From: T3SED10-260 sp035363255
GTDB taxonomy: Bacteria; Caldisericota; Caldisericia; UBA6126
Assembly (NCBI GenBank): GCA_035363255.1
Contig: DAOSES010000013.1
Span: 1-64,000 of the forward strand
Direction of reading: 5' to 3'
Length of the DNA: 64,000 nucleotides
Position numbers and translations under genes: made by a program. How positions within the stretch are numbered: the stretch's first letter is position 1; each line of letters starts with the position of its first letter. The notes under the pieces are model-generated. The model searched no databases and was not told where the DNA came from. It saw only the letters and a list, made by a program, of their open reading frames with translations. This document shows positions 8,640 to 16,618 of the stretch, in pieces.

Positions 8640-8699
8640 GCTAAACCCCTTTTCACCCTTTTTTTCTTTTCTAACAAAAAAGAACCGTCCCCGATTGTT
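8424..8699. repeat. 276-bp perfect direct repeat, copy 2
   Basis: Identical to 4471-4746. The outer end (GATTGTT at 8693-8699) lies immediately before the promoter region of the divergent gene at 8773. Perfect identity between copies 3.9 kb apart indicates a very recent duplication or ongoing gene conversion. Confidence 0.97.
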
Positions 8700-8720
8700 A
8701 TGCAAATATTAAAAGTTTTG

Positions 8721-8726
8721 TATAAT
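8721..8726 (+). promoter_or_regulatory. -10 element of the 8773 gene
   Basis: TATAAT at 8721-8726, about 47 bases before the start codon. The -35 is weak (TTATGC at 8698-8703, 17-base spacer) and partly overlaps the last bases of the 276-bp repeat. Confidence 0.45.
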
Positions 8727-8772
8727 ATAACATAACTGATACTTGGAGCCAACTTTTTTTTAGGAGGTTAAA

Positions 8773-9375
8773 ATGCACCATCATCGGCGAGGTAGGATGT
8801 TTTTCGTATTGTTAGTCGTATTCATGGTTATTTTGGTAATGCCTATGTTTAGTGCCACAAGCAAACCTTTGTTGTTTTCCATGGAGTCTGCGCAATCTCT
8901 TGAGCTTCATGTCATACCTGCCTTTTGTGATACTCATGCAGAATACACTTTTACCTATTTCCCTCAGAAAAAAATAGAAGTTCACGATTGGGTTTTGTTA
9001 CATTTTCCTGCAGGGACTAAGCTGGAACCCCCCATCCCGGAAGAACCTGGTGAAAGAAACAGACGTTTGGCTCAAATCATTGAAGCTATCACGATTCGTC
9101 CTCTATTCGGAGAAGACCATTGTTTCACTCGTACTTGTTCTGGGCTTCCAATAGTTAAAATCAATGCAGATCAAAGCGTGGATATTCAATTCAACCTTGG
9201 TGATACTATCGATCCTACTCAAGAAAAATGGAAAAAAGCTAGGATCATTGTAAATCCCGAAGCAGGTATTGTAACACCTTCACAACCTGGCGATTATTTC
9301 TTTGGACTCCGTTCAAAAGTGGAGCTAAAGATGCGCGAATCGTTTCCATGCAGTTTGAAGAAATTTGAACTATGA
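8773..9375 (+). CDS. predicted exported protein, unknown function
   Basis: A 200-residue protein with a strong AGGAGG site eight bases before ATG. A basic start (MHHHRRGR) and one hydrophobic segment (about residues 9-27) look like a signal peptide or anchor, with possible cleavage near SATS. The remainder is soluble, with an HDWVLLHFPAGTKLEPP segment and a PGDYFFGL motif near the end, suggestive of an immunoglobulin-like beta-sandwich in which polymer or cell-wall proteins are often built. Two cysteines near residue 115-120 (HCFTRTC) could form a disulfide. No family is recognised with confidence. Single gene, facing away from the lipoprotein array. Confidence 0.7.
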   Translation: MHHHRRGRMFFVLLVVFMVILVMPMFSATSKPLLFSMESAQSLELHVIPAFCDTHAEYTFTYFPQKKIEVHDWVLLHFPAGTKLEPPIPEEPGERNRRLAQIIEAITIRPLFGEDHCFTRTCSGLPIVKINADQSVDIQFNLGDTIDPTQEKWKKARIIVNPEAGIVTPSQPGDYFFGLRSKVELKMRESFPCSLKKFEL

Positions 9376-9488
9376 ATGAATTAGAGAGACCTTTTAGTCC
9401 AGGTATCCATTTGTTAAAATACTGATCTCCAATCATTGTCATTTTGTGTTTTCATTATAAAGTAGTTAAAAACACTCTGGAGGTTTAA

Positions 9489-9692
9489 ATGAAAAAGAAC
9501 ATGGGTAGCGCAGATCGTCTGATCCGTACTTTGATTGCTTTGATTCTTGTAGTGCTTTATTTAATGAACATTATCACAGGTACCCTGGGTCTTGTCCTCA
9601 TGGTTCTTGCTGTTATCTTTGTCCTCACCAGTTTAATCAGTTTTTGCCCTCTCTATACTCTATTTGGTATTAATACCTGCAATAAAAAATAA
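9489..9692 (+). CDS. DUF2892 (YgaP-type) small membrane protein
   Basis: 67 residues with a GGAGG site seven bases before ATG. The start MKKNMGSADRLIRTLIA and the two transmembrane helices ending in FCPLYTLFGINTC are characteristic of the DUF2892 family, the membrane part of YgaP-type proteins that elsewhere is fused to a rhodanese domain. Here the rhodanese is absent, as in most stand-alone members. Role not known. Confidence 0.88.
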   Translation: MKKNMGSADRLIRTLIALILVVLYLMNIITGTLGLVLMVLAVIFVLTSLISFCPLYTLFGINTCNKK

Positions 9693-9825
9693 TCGCAACA
9701 TCTGCTTTCTTTGATTTTTCCTTGGATTGCTTTCGTGCTTATGATTTTCTGCTATATTCTTCATGCAAAAAGAGAGCAATTTGCTGTAGTTTCTGAGTGT
9801 TATACGGAAAGATGGTTGATGATTG

Positions 9826-10563
9826 ATGACAATTAATGTAGTTTTTTCAGATTTTTGGCAATTTATAAAAAATCCTGCTACATCCTATTTTGATCGCTTG
9901 TCTCTCGGAAAGACATTCAAAGTTTTTTTTATAATCATGGGGTTTAACGCTCTTATTCAGCTTCTCATGGCATTTCAAATCAATCAACTCAATCAAACTT
10001 TAATGGGTCCTGAAAATACCCATAAATTGCTTGAATTTGCCTTAAACACTCCTTCCATACTGCTTTTCTTTACCACAGCCATCACAGCTCCTGTGTTGGA
10101 GGAGTTAGGTTTTCGCTTGTCGCTGGTCTTTAAGCCTGCATTTCTAAGTTTATCTATTCTGGCATTATCTCCATTTGTGTTGAAAAATATAGTCGTGCCT
10201 GATTCAATGCCCTATCTCAAAATACTTATTGCATCCATCCTGAGTCTTGCAGTATTGTTTATATTTAAAATTCCCTCACTCCGTAGATCAACAGCACAGT
10301 TTTGGAACCAACATCTACGCTGGATAGTTTATGGCTTTGTCGCTTTTTTTGGCTTGCTTCATATCTCGAATTTTGGTAGTCTTTCTCCAAAAATTTTACT
10401 CTATAGTCCTCTCATTACTCTACCCCAGATTTTAAGCGGTTTTGTGCTGAGTTACCTGCGATTACGCTTCGGTTTTCAGTGGTCATTGCTGTATCACTTC
10501 CTATGGAATGCTTCAGCCATAAGCCTTGTTATCCTTGCAAAAAGCATGGGGGCACTCATCTAA
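9826..10563 (+). CDS. CPBP-family intramembrane metalloprotease
   Basis: About 245 residues with six to seven membrane helices. The motifs of the CPBP/Rce1 (CAAX protease and bacteriocin-processing) family are present in order: EELGFR (EExxxR), FGLLHIS (FxxxH) and HFLWN (HxxxN), which hold the catalytic glutamates and metal-binding histidines. Bacterial members process or give protection from small peptides; the substrate here cannot be guessed from context. ATG at 9826 is chosen over the adjacent TTG at 9823; the ribosome site (GGAAAGA) is rather distant. Monocistronic, followed by the DUF1538 set under its own promoter. Confidence 0.8.
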   Translation: MTINVVFSDFWQFIKNPATSYFDRLSLGKTFKVFFIIMGFNALIQLLMAFQINQLNQTLMGPENTHKLLEFALNTPSILLFFTTAITAPVLEELGFRLSLVFKPAFLSLSILALSPFVLKNIVVPDSMPYLKILIASILSLAVLFIFKIPSLRRSTAQFWNQHLRWIVYGFVAFFGLLHISNFGSLSPKILLYSPLITLPQILSGFVLSYLRLRFGFQWSLLYHFLWNASAISLVILAKSMGALI

Positions 10564-10590
10564 CTATTGCAGGTTCAATATCGTTTTTTG

Positions 10591-10599
10591 TGATATAAT
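10591..10599 (+). promoter_or_regulatory. extended -10 promoter of the DUF1538 set
   Basis: TGATATAAT, an extended -10 (TGnTATAAT) in the context TTGTGATATAATT. No good -35 is needed or seen. The same string occurs before the urocanate hydratase gene (43813-43821). Confidence 0.6.
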
Positions 10600-10653
10600 T
10601 ATTAGCTGAAATCTGTCGCATGGTGGGGGTGAAGTATCGAGTTTAAGCTTATC

Positions 10654-11322
10654 GTGAAAGAAGTCCTTTATTCCATCATTCCCATTACAGTTTTTGTCCT
10701 GGTGCTTCAAGTTTTCCTTACACCTTTCCCTGCGCCAATGCTTGCTAATTTTATAGTTGGTGCCTTGTTTATGATTCTTGGCATGATCTTATTTCTGGCT
10801 GGCATTCGAAGCAGTCTTTTAGAGTTTGGTGAAGCCATTGGCAAAACCATCACACTTCAAGGCAAATTATGGATGGTCATTGTTTTTGGCTTTATGGTAG
10901 GCTTTGTCGTCACTGTTGCTGAGCCAGCAGTTCAGGTTCTTGCTCTTCAGATCGACCAGGTTTCGATGGGGAGTATTGGCAGATGGCTTCTTATTCTCTT
11001 TATCTCTATCGGGGTCGGAGTTTTTGTTGCTCTATCTCTGCTCCGCATCCTGTTCAATATTCCCATGATCTATCTTTTGATTGGAGGGTATGTTGTTATT
11101 TTCATTCTTTCCATTTTCTCCAGTCCTCAATACATTCCTGTTTCCTTTGATGCAGGAGGGGTGACCACCGGGCCCATGACAGTACCCTTTATTCTTGCTT
11201 TGGGTATGGGTTTTTCCACTATTACTCGCAGTAGAAAAACTTCAGAAGATAGCTTTGGACTGGTTGCTTTGGCTTCCATTGGCCCCATTATCGCTGTGAT
11301 GTTGCTGGGTATCTTGTTTTAA
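10654..11322 (+). CDS. DUF1538 membrane protein, first half
   Basis: 222 residues, almost entirely hydrophobic with six or seven membrane helices. It carries the repeated signature of DUF1538: AEPAVQVL at about residue 90 and FDAGGVTTGP at about residue 167, both within helix breaks, as expected for substrate or ion sites in a transporter. Many DUF1538 proteins contain two such units in one chain; here they are two genes. The first start codon is GTG at 10654; a purine-rich GGTGGGGGTG lies about 22 bases earlier, unusually far. The stop overlaps the next start (TAATG). First gene of a four-gene unit with two P-II-like proteins. Transported substrate unknown. Confidence 0.85.
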   Translation: MKEVLYSIIPITVFVLVLQVFLTPFPAPMLANFIVGALFMILGMILFLAGIRSSLLEFGEAIGKTITLQGKLWMVIVFGFMVGFVVTVAEPAVQVLALQIDQVSMGSIGRWLLILFISIGVGVFVALSLLRILFNIPMIYLLIGGYVVIFILSIFSSPQYIPVSFDAGGVTTGPMTVPFILALGMGFSTITRSRKTSEDSFGLVALASIGPIIAVMLLGILF

Positions 11323-12050
11323 TGCCATTTTTTCTTCAAGGAATTCACTATGCAATGCGAGATGTTGCTTTGGCATTATTCCCCCTCTTGCTTATCTTCA
11401 TATTCTTCCAACTTACCATCATTCGATGGTCTTTAAAGCGTTTTGTTCTTGTCTTGAAAGGTTTGGTTCTGGCTTTTTTTGGTTTGGTTCTTTTTTTGCA
11501 TGGAGTAAATATTGGCTTTATACCTGTTGGTTCGTTTATGGGAAAGAGCATTGGCGATTTGTCTTATCGATGGATTATGATTCCTCTGGGTTTGATGCTG
11601 GGATTTCTCTCCTGCTTTGCAGAGCCTGCTATTCAGGTGCTGGTACATGAAGTTGAAAAAACTACTGGCGGATACATCAACAAAACCATCATGCTCTATT
11701 TTCTTTCGATTGGAGTAGCTATATCGGTGGCTCTATCTGTCATACGGGTTTTTACTGGCATACCTCTTTTGTATTTTTTGCTTCCCGGCTATACCTTAGC
11801 TTTGCTTCTTTCGCGAAAAGTCAGCAAAATTTTTACTGCCATTGCTTTTGATTCAGGCGGTGTAGTGACTGGACCCGTGGTCGTTACCTTTGTTTTGGCC
11901 CTGGTAGTGGGATTTTCAACTTCCCTGGAAGGAAGCAATCCCTTGATGGATGCATTTGGGATGGTGTCTTTGGTTTCACTGATACCTATTTTATCCATCC
12001 TTGTTTTGGGTATACTGTATGAGCGAAAAGGAAAAAATGATGATGAATAA
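11322..12050 (+). CDS. DUF1538 membrane protein, second half
   Basis: 242 residues, six or seven membrane helices, paralogous to the preceding gene: AEPAIQVL and FDSGGVVTGP occupy the same relative positions. The pair probably forms a heterodimeric permease equivalent to the single two-unit DUF1538 proteins. The ATG shares one base with the previous stop, implying translational coupling, and its 3' end overlaps the start of the first P-II-like gene by about 14 bases. Confidence 0.85.
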   Translation: MPFFLQGIHYAMRDVALALFPLLLIFIFFQLTIIRWSLKRFVLVLKGLVLAFFGLVLFLHGVNIGFIPVGSFMGKSIGDLSYRWIMIPLGLMLGFLSCFAEPAIQVLVHEVEKTTGGYINKTIMLYFLSIGVAISVALSVIRVFTGIPLLYFLLPGYTLALLLSRKVSKIFTAIAFDSGGVVTGPVVVTFVLALVVGFSTSLEGSNPLMDAFGMVSLVSLIPILSILVLGILYERKGKNDDE

Positions 12051-12426
12051 TATCGAAACCAGCGATTCACTCTGCCTAAAAATGCTTGTTTTTGTGGTTC
12101 CAAAAGGGATGGGCACCAAAGTTTCCGTGGAGGCAAAAAAACATGGAGCATTACGCCCCATGATCCTGCTGGGAAAAGGTACAGCCCCTAAAAAGGTATA
12201 TCTGGATTTTTTAGGCATTGCTTACGATCCAGAGAAAGAAGTTGTGCTGATGCTGGTTCAAAAGAAATGCCTCAGAGATTTGATAGATACTCTGACTCAA
12301 CTCACTCATATTGACCGACCTGGTCATGGAATAGCTTTCGTGTTGGATGTATCTCAATATTCTGGCTGGATCAATCTTTTACAAGGAAGTTCCAACTTAG
12401 CTAAGGGAGGCAAGGATGCCAACTGA
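12037..12426 (+). CDS. P-II-like regulator 1
   Basis: About 129 residues with the P-II fold pattern: a first beta strand (LKMLVFVVPKG), a helix with VSVEAKKHGA, a T-loop-like segment (RPMILLGKGTAPKK) and the central strands EKEVVLMLV. The T-loop lacks the tyrosine that GlnB/GlnK uridylylation needs, so control by uridylylation is unlikely; binding of a nucleotide or other effector is inferred. The start at 12037 follows AAAAGGA by four to five bases; a start at 12019 is also possible. By analogy to GlnK-AmtB or SbtB-SbtA, it probably gates the DUF1538 permease. Confidence 0.8.
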   Translation: MMMNNIETSDSLCLKMLVFVVPKGMGTKVSVEAKKHGALRPMILLGKGTAPKKVYLDFLGIAYDPEKEVVLMLVQKKCLRDLIDTLTQLTHIDRPGHGIAFVLDVSQYSGWINLLQGSSNLAKGGKDAN

Positions 12427-12775
12427 AGGTATTGAATTTGATTTGATTGTCAGTATCGTCGAGAAAGGACGAGCTTGCGAAGTGGTGGCAGCTTCTAAAA
12501 AAGCTGGGGCTGAAGGCGGAACCATTCTTTCAGGACGAGGATCCGGCATTCACGACAACAAAAAAGTGTTTGGGATCATATTAGAGCCTGAAAAGGAGCT
12601 TGTGCTTACTCTGGTGGATCGTTCGATTGCCTCTCAAACTATGCAAGCCATCTCTTCTGCCCTTAATCTTGATCAACCTGGAAATGGCATCACTTTTCTC
12701 TTAAAAGTGGAAGAAACCGCAGGTATATGTCATCTTTGCCATTTACAAAAAATTATCAAACCTGAAAAAGCATAA
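12416..12775 (+). CDS. P-II-like regulator 2
   Basis: 119 residues, GGAGG site five bases before ATG, 11-base overlap with regulator 1. Pattern as in P-II: DLIVSIVEKGRACEVV, helix AASKKAGAE, T-loop-like GGTILSGRGSG, then EPEKELVLTLV and the final CHLCHLQ segment. The CHLC motif near the C terminus is not part of classical P-II and could bind a metal or sense redox state (inference). It differs enough from regulator 1 that the two probably form a heteromer or serve each half of the permease. Confidence 0.8.
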   Translation: MPTEGIEFDLIVSIVEKGRACEVVAASKKAGAEGGTILSGRGSGIHDNKKVFGIILEPEKELVLTLVDRSIASQTMQAISSALNLDQPGNGITFLLKVEETAGICHLCHLQKIIKPEKA

Positions 12776-12816
12776 GCTAAATCATTTTTTGGGTATATTA
12801 TTCCATATAAATTCAT

Positions 12817-12822
12817 TATAAT
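12817..12822 (+). promoter_or_regulatory. possible -10 before the FmdB-pheST unit
   Basis: TATAAT about 55 bases before the zinc-ribbon gene. No convincing -35 at the proper distance, so this is tentative. No T-box leader with specifier hairpin is seen before pheS. Confidence 0.35.
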
Positions 12823-12876
12823 CATGGTGTTGATATGATGGATGATATATTGAAATTGTAGTGGAGGTTAGTTTTA

Positions 12877-13074
12877 ATGCCTATATACGAATATAAATGC
12901 TGTGAATGTGACACCATTTTTGAAGTATTTACTTCCTTTGATGGTACTCAAACCCCCTGCTGCAGCAAATGCAAAAGTTCTCATGTAAAAAAAATCATCT
13001 CAAAACTTGGTTTTATCAAACATCCCGTCCAAACTTGTTCCTGTTCCAGCGAGAAAAGTGGAAAACAAGACTAA
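12877..13074 (+). CDS. FmdB-type zinc ribbon protein
   Basis: 65 residues with GGAGG nine bases before ATG. The start MPIYEYKC followed by CxxC (CCEC) and a second CxxC (CSKC) is typical of the FmdB putative regulatory zinc-ribbon family. The C-terminal tail adds CSCSS. These proteins bind zinc; their role is not established. The stop is directly followed by the pheS start, so it is the first gene of the phenylalanyl-tRNA synthetase unit. Confidence 0.9.
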   Translation: MPIYEYKCCECDTIFEVFTSFDGTQTPCCSKCKSSHVKKIISKLGFIKHPVQTCSCSSEKSGKQD

Positions 13075-14103
13075 ATGTTATTTATAACAGAAACTCTTCA
13101 TCAGATCCGTACCAGCTTTGAAACAGAGCTTTCCAAGGTTTCCAGCGCAGAGCAAGTCGAAGCTTTAAAAGTGAGTTATCTGGGCAGGAAGGGTCAAGTT
13201 AGACAACTATTCGACACTCTATCCAACCTTGGTCCCGATGAAAAAAAGCAATATGGCGGAGCTATCAATGATTTAAAAAATGCACTACAAAACGCCCTTC
13301 AGGAAAAACTGGATCAGCTCCAAGAATCACAATCCACCCTGGAAAATCAAAGCTTTTTCGATTATTCACTTCCTGGCCGTTCTTTTCCCATAGGTCACCA
13401 ACACCCCTTAAGCCTCATAGGCCAACAACTTTACGATACTTTTCGGAGCCTAAATTTTACCGTGGTGGATGGAAACGAAATTGAAGATGATTATCACAAC
13501 TTCGAAGCATTAAACATCCCTAAGTGGCATCCTGCGCGAAAAATGCAAGATTCCTTCTACATCACTGAAAACATGCTTCTTCGCACCCATACTTCCACCG
13601 TTCAGGTTCGAGCCATGGAAAAGATGACACCCCCCTTAAGGATTGTATCCATTAATGGCAGATGCTACCGTAGGGATGCTTCAGATGCTACCCACTACCC
13701 CGTCTTTCATCAAATCGAAGGTTTGTATGTGGACGAGGGGCTGAGTATGGCTGATTTGAGCGGTTTATTGGTTGAAATGATGTATGGAGTGTTTGGTCGT
13801 GAAGTTGAAATACGTTTCCTCCCCTCTTATTTCCCCTTTGTGGAGCCAGGAGCCGAGACTTTGATCAGTTGCCCTTTCTGCAGAAAAAAAGGTTGCCAGG
13901 TTTGTCAGCAATCCGGATGGATCGAGCTTGGTGGTTCTGGAATGGTGCATCCTCAAGTCCTTAGAAACGTCAACATAGATCCCACCAAGTATTCTGGTTT
14001 TGCTTTTGGCTGGGGGGTCGATCGTTTAGCTATGCTAAAATACGGAATAGAGGATATTCGCATGTTAATGGACAACCACATCCACTTTTTGGAGCAATTC
14101 TAA
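13075..14103 (+). CDS. pheS: phenylalanyl-tRNA synthetase alpha subunit
   Basis: Catalytic subunit of the (alpha-beta)2 class II synthetase that charges tRNA-Phe. 342 residues, normal length. The N-terminal coiled coil (about 1-95) is followed by the class II core with GHQHPLSLIGQQ, the ATP/phenylalanine motifs GRCYRRDASDATHYPVFHQIEG, FLPSYFPFVEPGAE and GFAFGWGVDRLAML near the C terminus. A CxxC...CxxC insertion (residues about 264-278) may bind zinc, as in some bacterial relatives. ATG directly abuts the preceding stop; only a weak purine stretch precedes it. Operon with pheT. Confidence 0.97.
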   Translation: MLFITETLHQIRTSFETELSKVSSAEQVEALKVSYLGRKGQVRQLFDTLSNLGPDEKKQYGGAINDLKNALQNALQEKLDQLQESQSTLENQSFFDYSLPGRSFPIGHQHPLSLIGQQLYDTFRSLNFTVVDGNEIEDDYHNFEALNIPKWHPARKMQDSFYITENMLLRTHTSTVQVRAMEKMTPPLRIVSINGRCYRRDASDATHYPVFHQIEGLYVDEGLSMADLSGLLVEMMYGVFGREVEIRFLPSYFPFVEPGAETLISCPFCRKKGCQVCQQSGWIELGGSGMVHPQVLRNVNIDPTKYSGFAFGWGVDRLAMLKYGIEDIRMLMDNHIHFLEQF

Positions 14104-14106
14104 GCT

Positions 14107-16545
14107 ATGATTATTTCTTACGCCTTTCTAAAAAGTATATTAAAAGACTCTTGCCCCACTGCTGAGGATTTGGGCCACAAACTTACCCATATTGGTTTTG
14201 AGGTTGACTCTATTGATCATCCAATTGAGCAAAAAGCTATGGTAGTTGAGGTCGAAGACTCTGCTCCCATTTCTTTCGAAGACAAAACACTATATCTTGT
14301 CAATATTAGTGATGGTACCCAAAAATACCAGGTGCTTACCTCCTGGCCCGAGCTACGCCCTGGTAATAAAGTCGTCTATGCCAAACCAGGGCAGACTATA
14401 GCCGATCAAAGGATAGATAAGAAAGTTTTTGGTGAGTATGTTTCCCATGGAATGCTCCTCTCTTGGTCTGAGCTGAAGCTCAGTGGAGAGTGCTTGTCCA
14501 GCTCTGAGAAAAACGGCTTGCTTGTGCTTCCAGAAGATACTCCCATTGGAGAAGATTTTTACAAACTTTTCTTTCTGGATGAGCCTTTTTTCCATATCAA
14601 AGTTCCCTACAATCGACCTGACTGTTTGTCTTTTTTGGGTTTGTTCAGAGAAATCCTGACTGCCTATCGTATTTCCTTTCCAACGACAGCTCGTAGAGAT
14701 ATTCATATTCTTTTTCCCACCTTCCATGAAAAACAGCTTCATCGCACGGTAGCCCATACTGCTTTCAAAGGTATCAGCCTGGAAGACAAAGAAAAATGCC
14801 CCTACTATACTGGAGCTATTATAGAAAATGTCCATATAGGACCATCTATTTTTGAAATACGCCAGCGACTTTTTGCATTTCAACTCAAACCAGTATCTAA
14901 TGCAGTGGATGCAGTCAATCTTTTGATGATGTATTTTGGACATCCTCTTCATACCTTTGACCTTGACCGAGTTACGGGCAAACATGTTATCGTTCGCTCA
15001 GCCAAAAACGGTGAGTCCATCGAAGCACTCGACAACAAAACCATCTCTCTCGACGATGAAGATTTGGTAATTGCCGATGAGATTCGTCCCATAGCTCTGG
15101 CGGGAGTTATTGGAGGAAAAGATACTGAAATCACCAGTCAAACCACCAACATATTTATCGAATCAGCTTTTTTCAACCCTATAGCTATCAGCCATACTTC
15201 CGAAAAATATCATTACCATACGGATGCTTCCAGCAGGTTTTCCAGAGGTGCCGATTTACTCCAAGTGAAAGATATCATGGGGTATGCAAGTCAGTTGATA
15301 TCGGTGCTTTGCAACGGCACTATAGCCGGTGAAAGCTACTCTGTGGGAAGCAACGAATATCATCCCCTCGAAATCCAATATTCCTTGTCAGATTTTACAC
15401 GTATGACTGGTCTCGATATCACAAAATATTCAGCCACTCAGATTTTGCAGTTTCTTGAAATACCTTTTGAAATAAAGCTCCAGGATCAATTATTAATCAA
15501 AGTGCCCTCCTTCAGAATGAATGATTTGAAGGAAAGCGTCGATATATCTGAAGATCTATTGCGTTTCATTGGATACGACAAAATCGTACCCAAAAAGCCT
15601 TGTTTTCATGTTCATTATGCGCCTGAAAACCCTCGTATAAAAACAGAGCAATGGATAAAAACGGTTTTGATGGGGCAAGGTTTTTTTGAAATCATTACTG
15701 ACTCCTTTGTCCCTGACGAAGTGCTTTCTCTGGGATATCGACTGGATAGTGAAACTCTGATAAAAGTTGCCAACCCCCTCCGCTCTGGTTGGCAGTATCT
15801 TTCACCCGACAAGCTGTTTAATATGATGCAGGTCATCAAAAACAACTATTCCCGAAAAATCACCGAACTTCGTCTATTTGAAATCGGCAAGCATTATACA
15901 AGTGAAGCTGAGGACTTGTATCTAAACCTTGCATTGAGCAGTTCCAATGAAAAGTCTCATTGGCTGGGAAGCAAAGAAAAAGTCATCGATTTCTTTTATA
16001 TCAAAGGCATCATCGAAGGATTGTTCCAACGCTTGGGCATCCCATACGAACAAAAGAAAAACCTTCAACAACATCTATTCAATCCCGATCAATCGGTAGA
16101 TTTTTATCTTGACAACTATTTAATAGCTTCTGCAGGGCTTATACAAAAAAATATCAGCAACTATTTCGATATACCCCAGGAAATCTATTATGCCAAATGT
16201 AAATTCTCCTACCTCATAAAATATCTAAATCGAGAGCCACAATATGAAGCAATATCCTACCTCCAGGAAATCACCCGCGATCTCTGTGTTTTTGTTCCTC
16301 AAGACATTAAAGCAGGAGACATGATCCACCGCATACATCATGTAGCAGGTAAAGCTCTGAAAAAAGTGAGTGTTTTTGATTTGTATGAAGGCGCTACTGC
16401 TTCTGCTCCGGAAAACCACAAAAGCATTGCTTTACGCCTGCATTTTATCTTCCACAACAACATTTCCAAAGAAAAGATACAAGAGCTTGTAAACACCATC
16501 ATTGATGAATTGATGCTTGCTTTTCATGCTGTTTTACGAAAATAG
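14107..16545 (+). CDS. pheT: phenylalanyl-tRNA synthetase beta subunit
   Basis: Partner of PheS; provides editing and tRNA binding. 812 residues, normal length. The order is: N-terminal tRNA-binding OB domain (about 40-150, EDSAPISFEDKTLYLVN...SWPELRPGNKVVYAKPG), B3/B4 editing domain (about 210-370), B5 (about 400-475), core (480-690) and the FDX-ACB anticodon-binding domain at the end (about 715-812, EITRDLCVFVPQDIKAGD). It starts three bases after the pheS stop. Confidence 0.96.
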   Translation: MIISYAFLKSILKDSCPTAEDLGHKLTHIGFEVDSIDHPIEQKAMVVEVEDSAPISFEDKTLYLVNISDGTQKYQVLTSWPELRPGNKVVYAKPGQTIADQRIDKKVFGEYVSHGMLLSWSELKLSGECLSSSEKNGLLVLPEDTPIGEDFYKLFFLDEPFFHIKVPYNRPDCLSFLGLFREILTAYRISFPTTARRDIHILFPTFHEKQLHRTVAHTAFKGISLEDKEKCPYYTGAIIENVHIGPSIFEIRQRLFAFQLKPVSNAVDAVNLLMMYFGHPLHTFDLDRVTGKHVIVRSAKNGESIEALDNKTISLDDEDLVIADEIRPIALAGVIGGKDTEITSQTTNIFIESAFFNPIAISHTSEKYHYHTDASSRFSRGADLLQVKDIMGYASQLISVLCNGTIAGESYSVGSNEYHPLEIQYSLSDFTRMTGLDITKYSATQILQFLEIPFEIKLQDQLLIKVPSFRMNDLKESVDISEDLLRFIGYDKIVPKKPCFHVHYAPENPRIKTEQWIKTVLMGQGFFEIITDSFVPDEVLSLGYRLDSETLIKVANPLRSGWQYLSPDKLFNMMQVIKNNYSRKITELRLFEIGKHYTSEAEDLYLNLALSSSNEKSHWLGSKEKVIDFFYIKGIIEGLFQRLGIPYEQKKNLQQHLFNPDQSVDFYLDNYLIASAGLIQKNISNYFDIPQEIYYAKCKFSYLIKYLNREPQYEAISYLQEITRDLCVFVPQDIKAGDMIHRIHHVAGKALKKVSVFDLYEGATASAPENHKSIALRLHFIFHNNISKEKIQELVNTIIDELMLAFHAVLRK

Positions 16546-16558
16546 ACCCGCAATCTAT

Positions 16559-16586
16559 TTGTGTTTATGCAAAAACGTGCTAAAAT
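16559..16586 (+). promoter_or_regulatory. possible mutS2 promoter
   Basis: TTGTGT (16559-16564), 16-base spacer, TAAAAT (16581-16586), 33 bases before the mutS2 ATG. The -10 is good and the -35 weak. Confidence 0.45.
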
Positions 16587-16618
16587 GAGAAAAGTCTCAT
16601 GAGTAGAGGTTTTGCTTA

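Noticed and set aside
12776..12876. T-box leader before pheST; also the 132 bases before tyrS
   Set aside because: Too short, and no T-box core (TGGNACCGCG) is seen.
14353..14985. Minus-strand open frame of 210 codons inside pheT
   Set aside because: It is a shadow of pheT with no ribosome site or family pattern.
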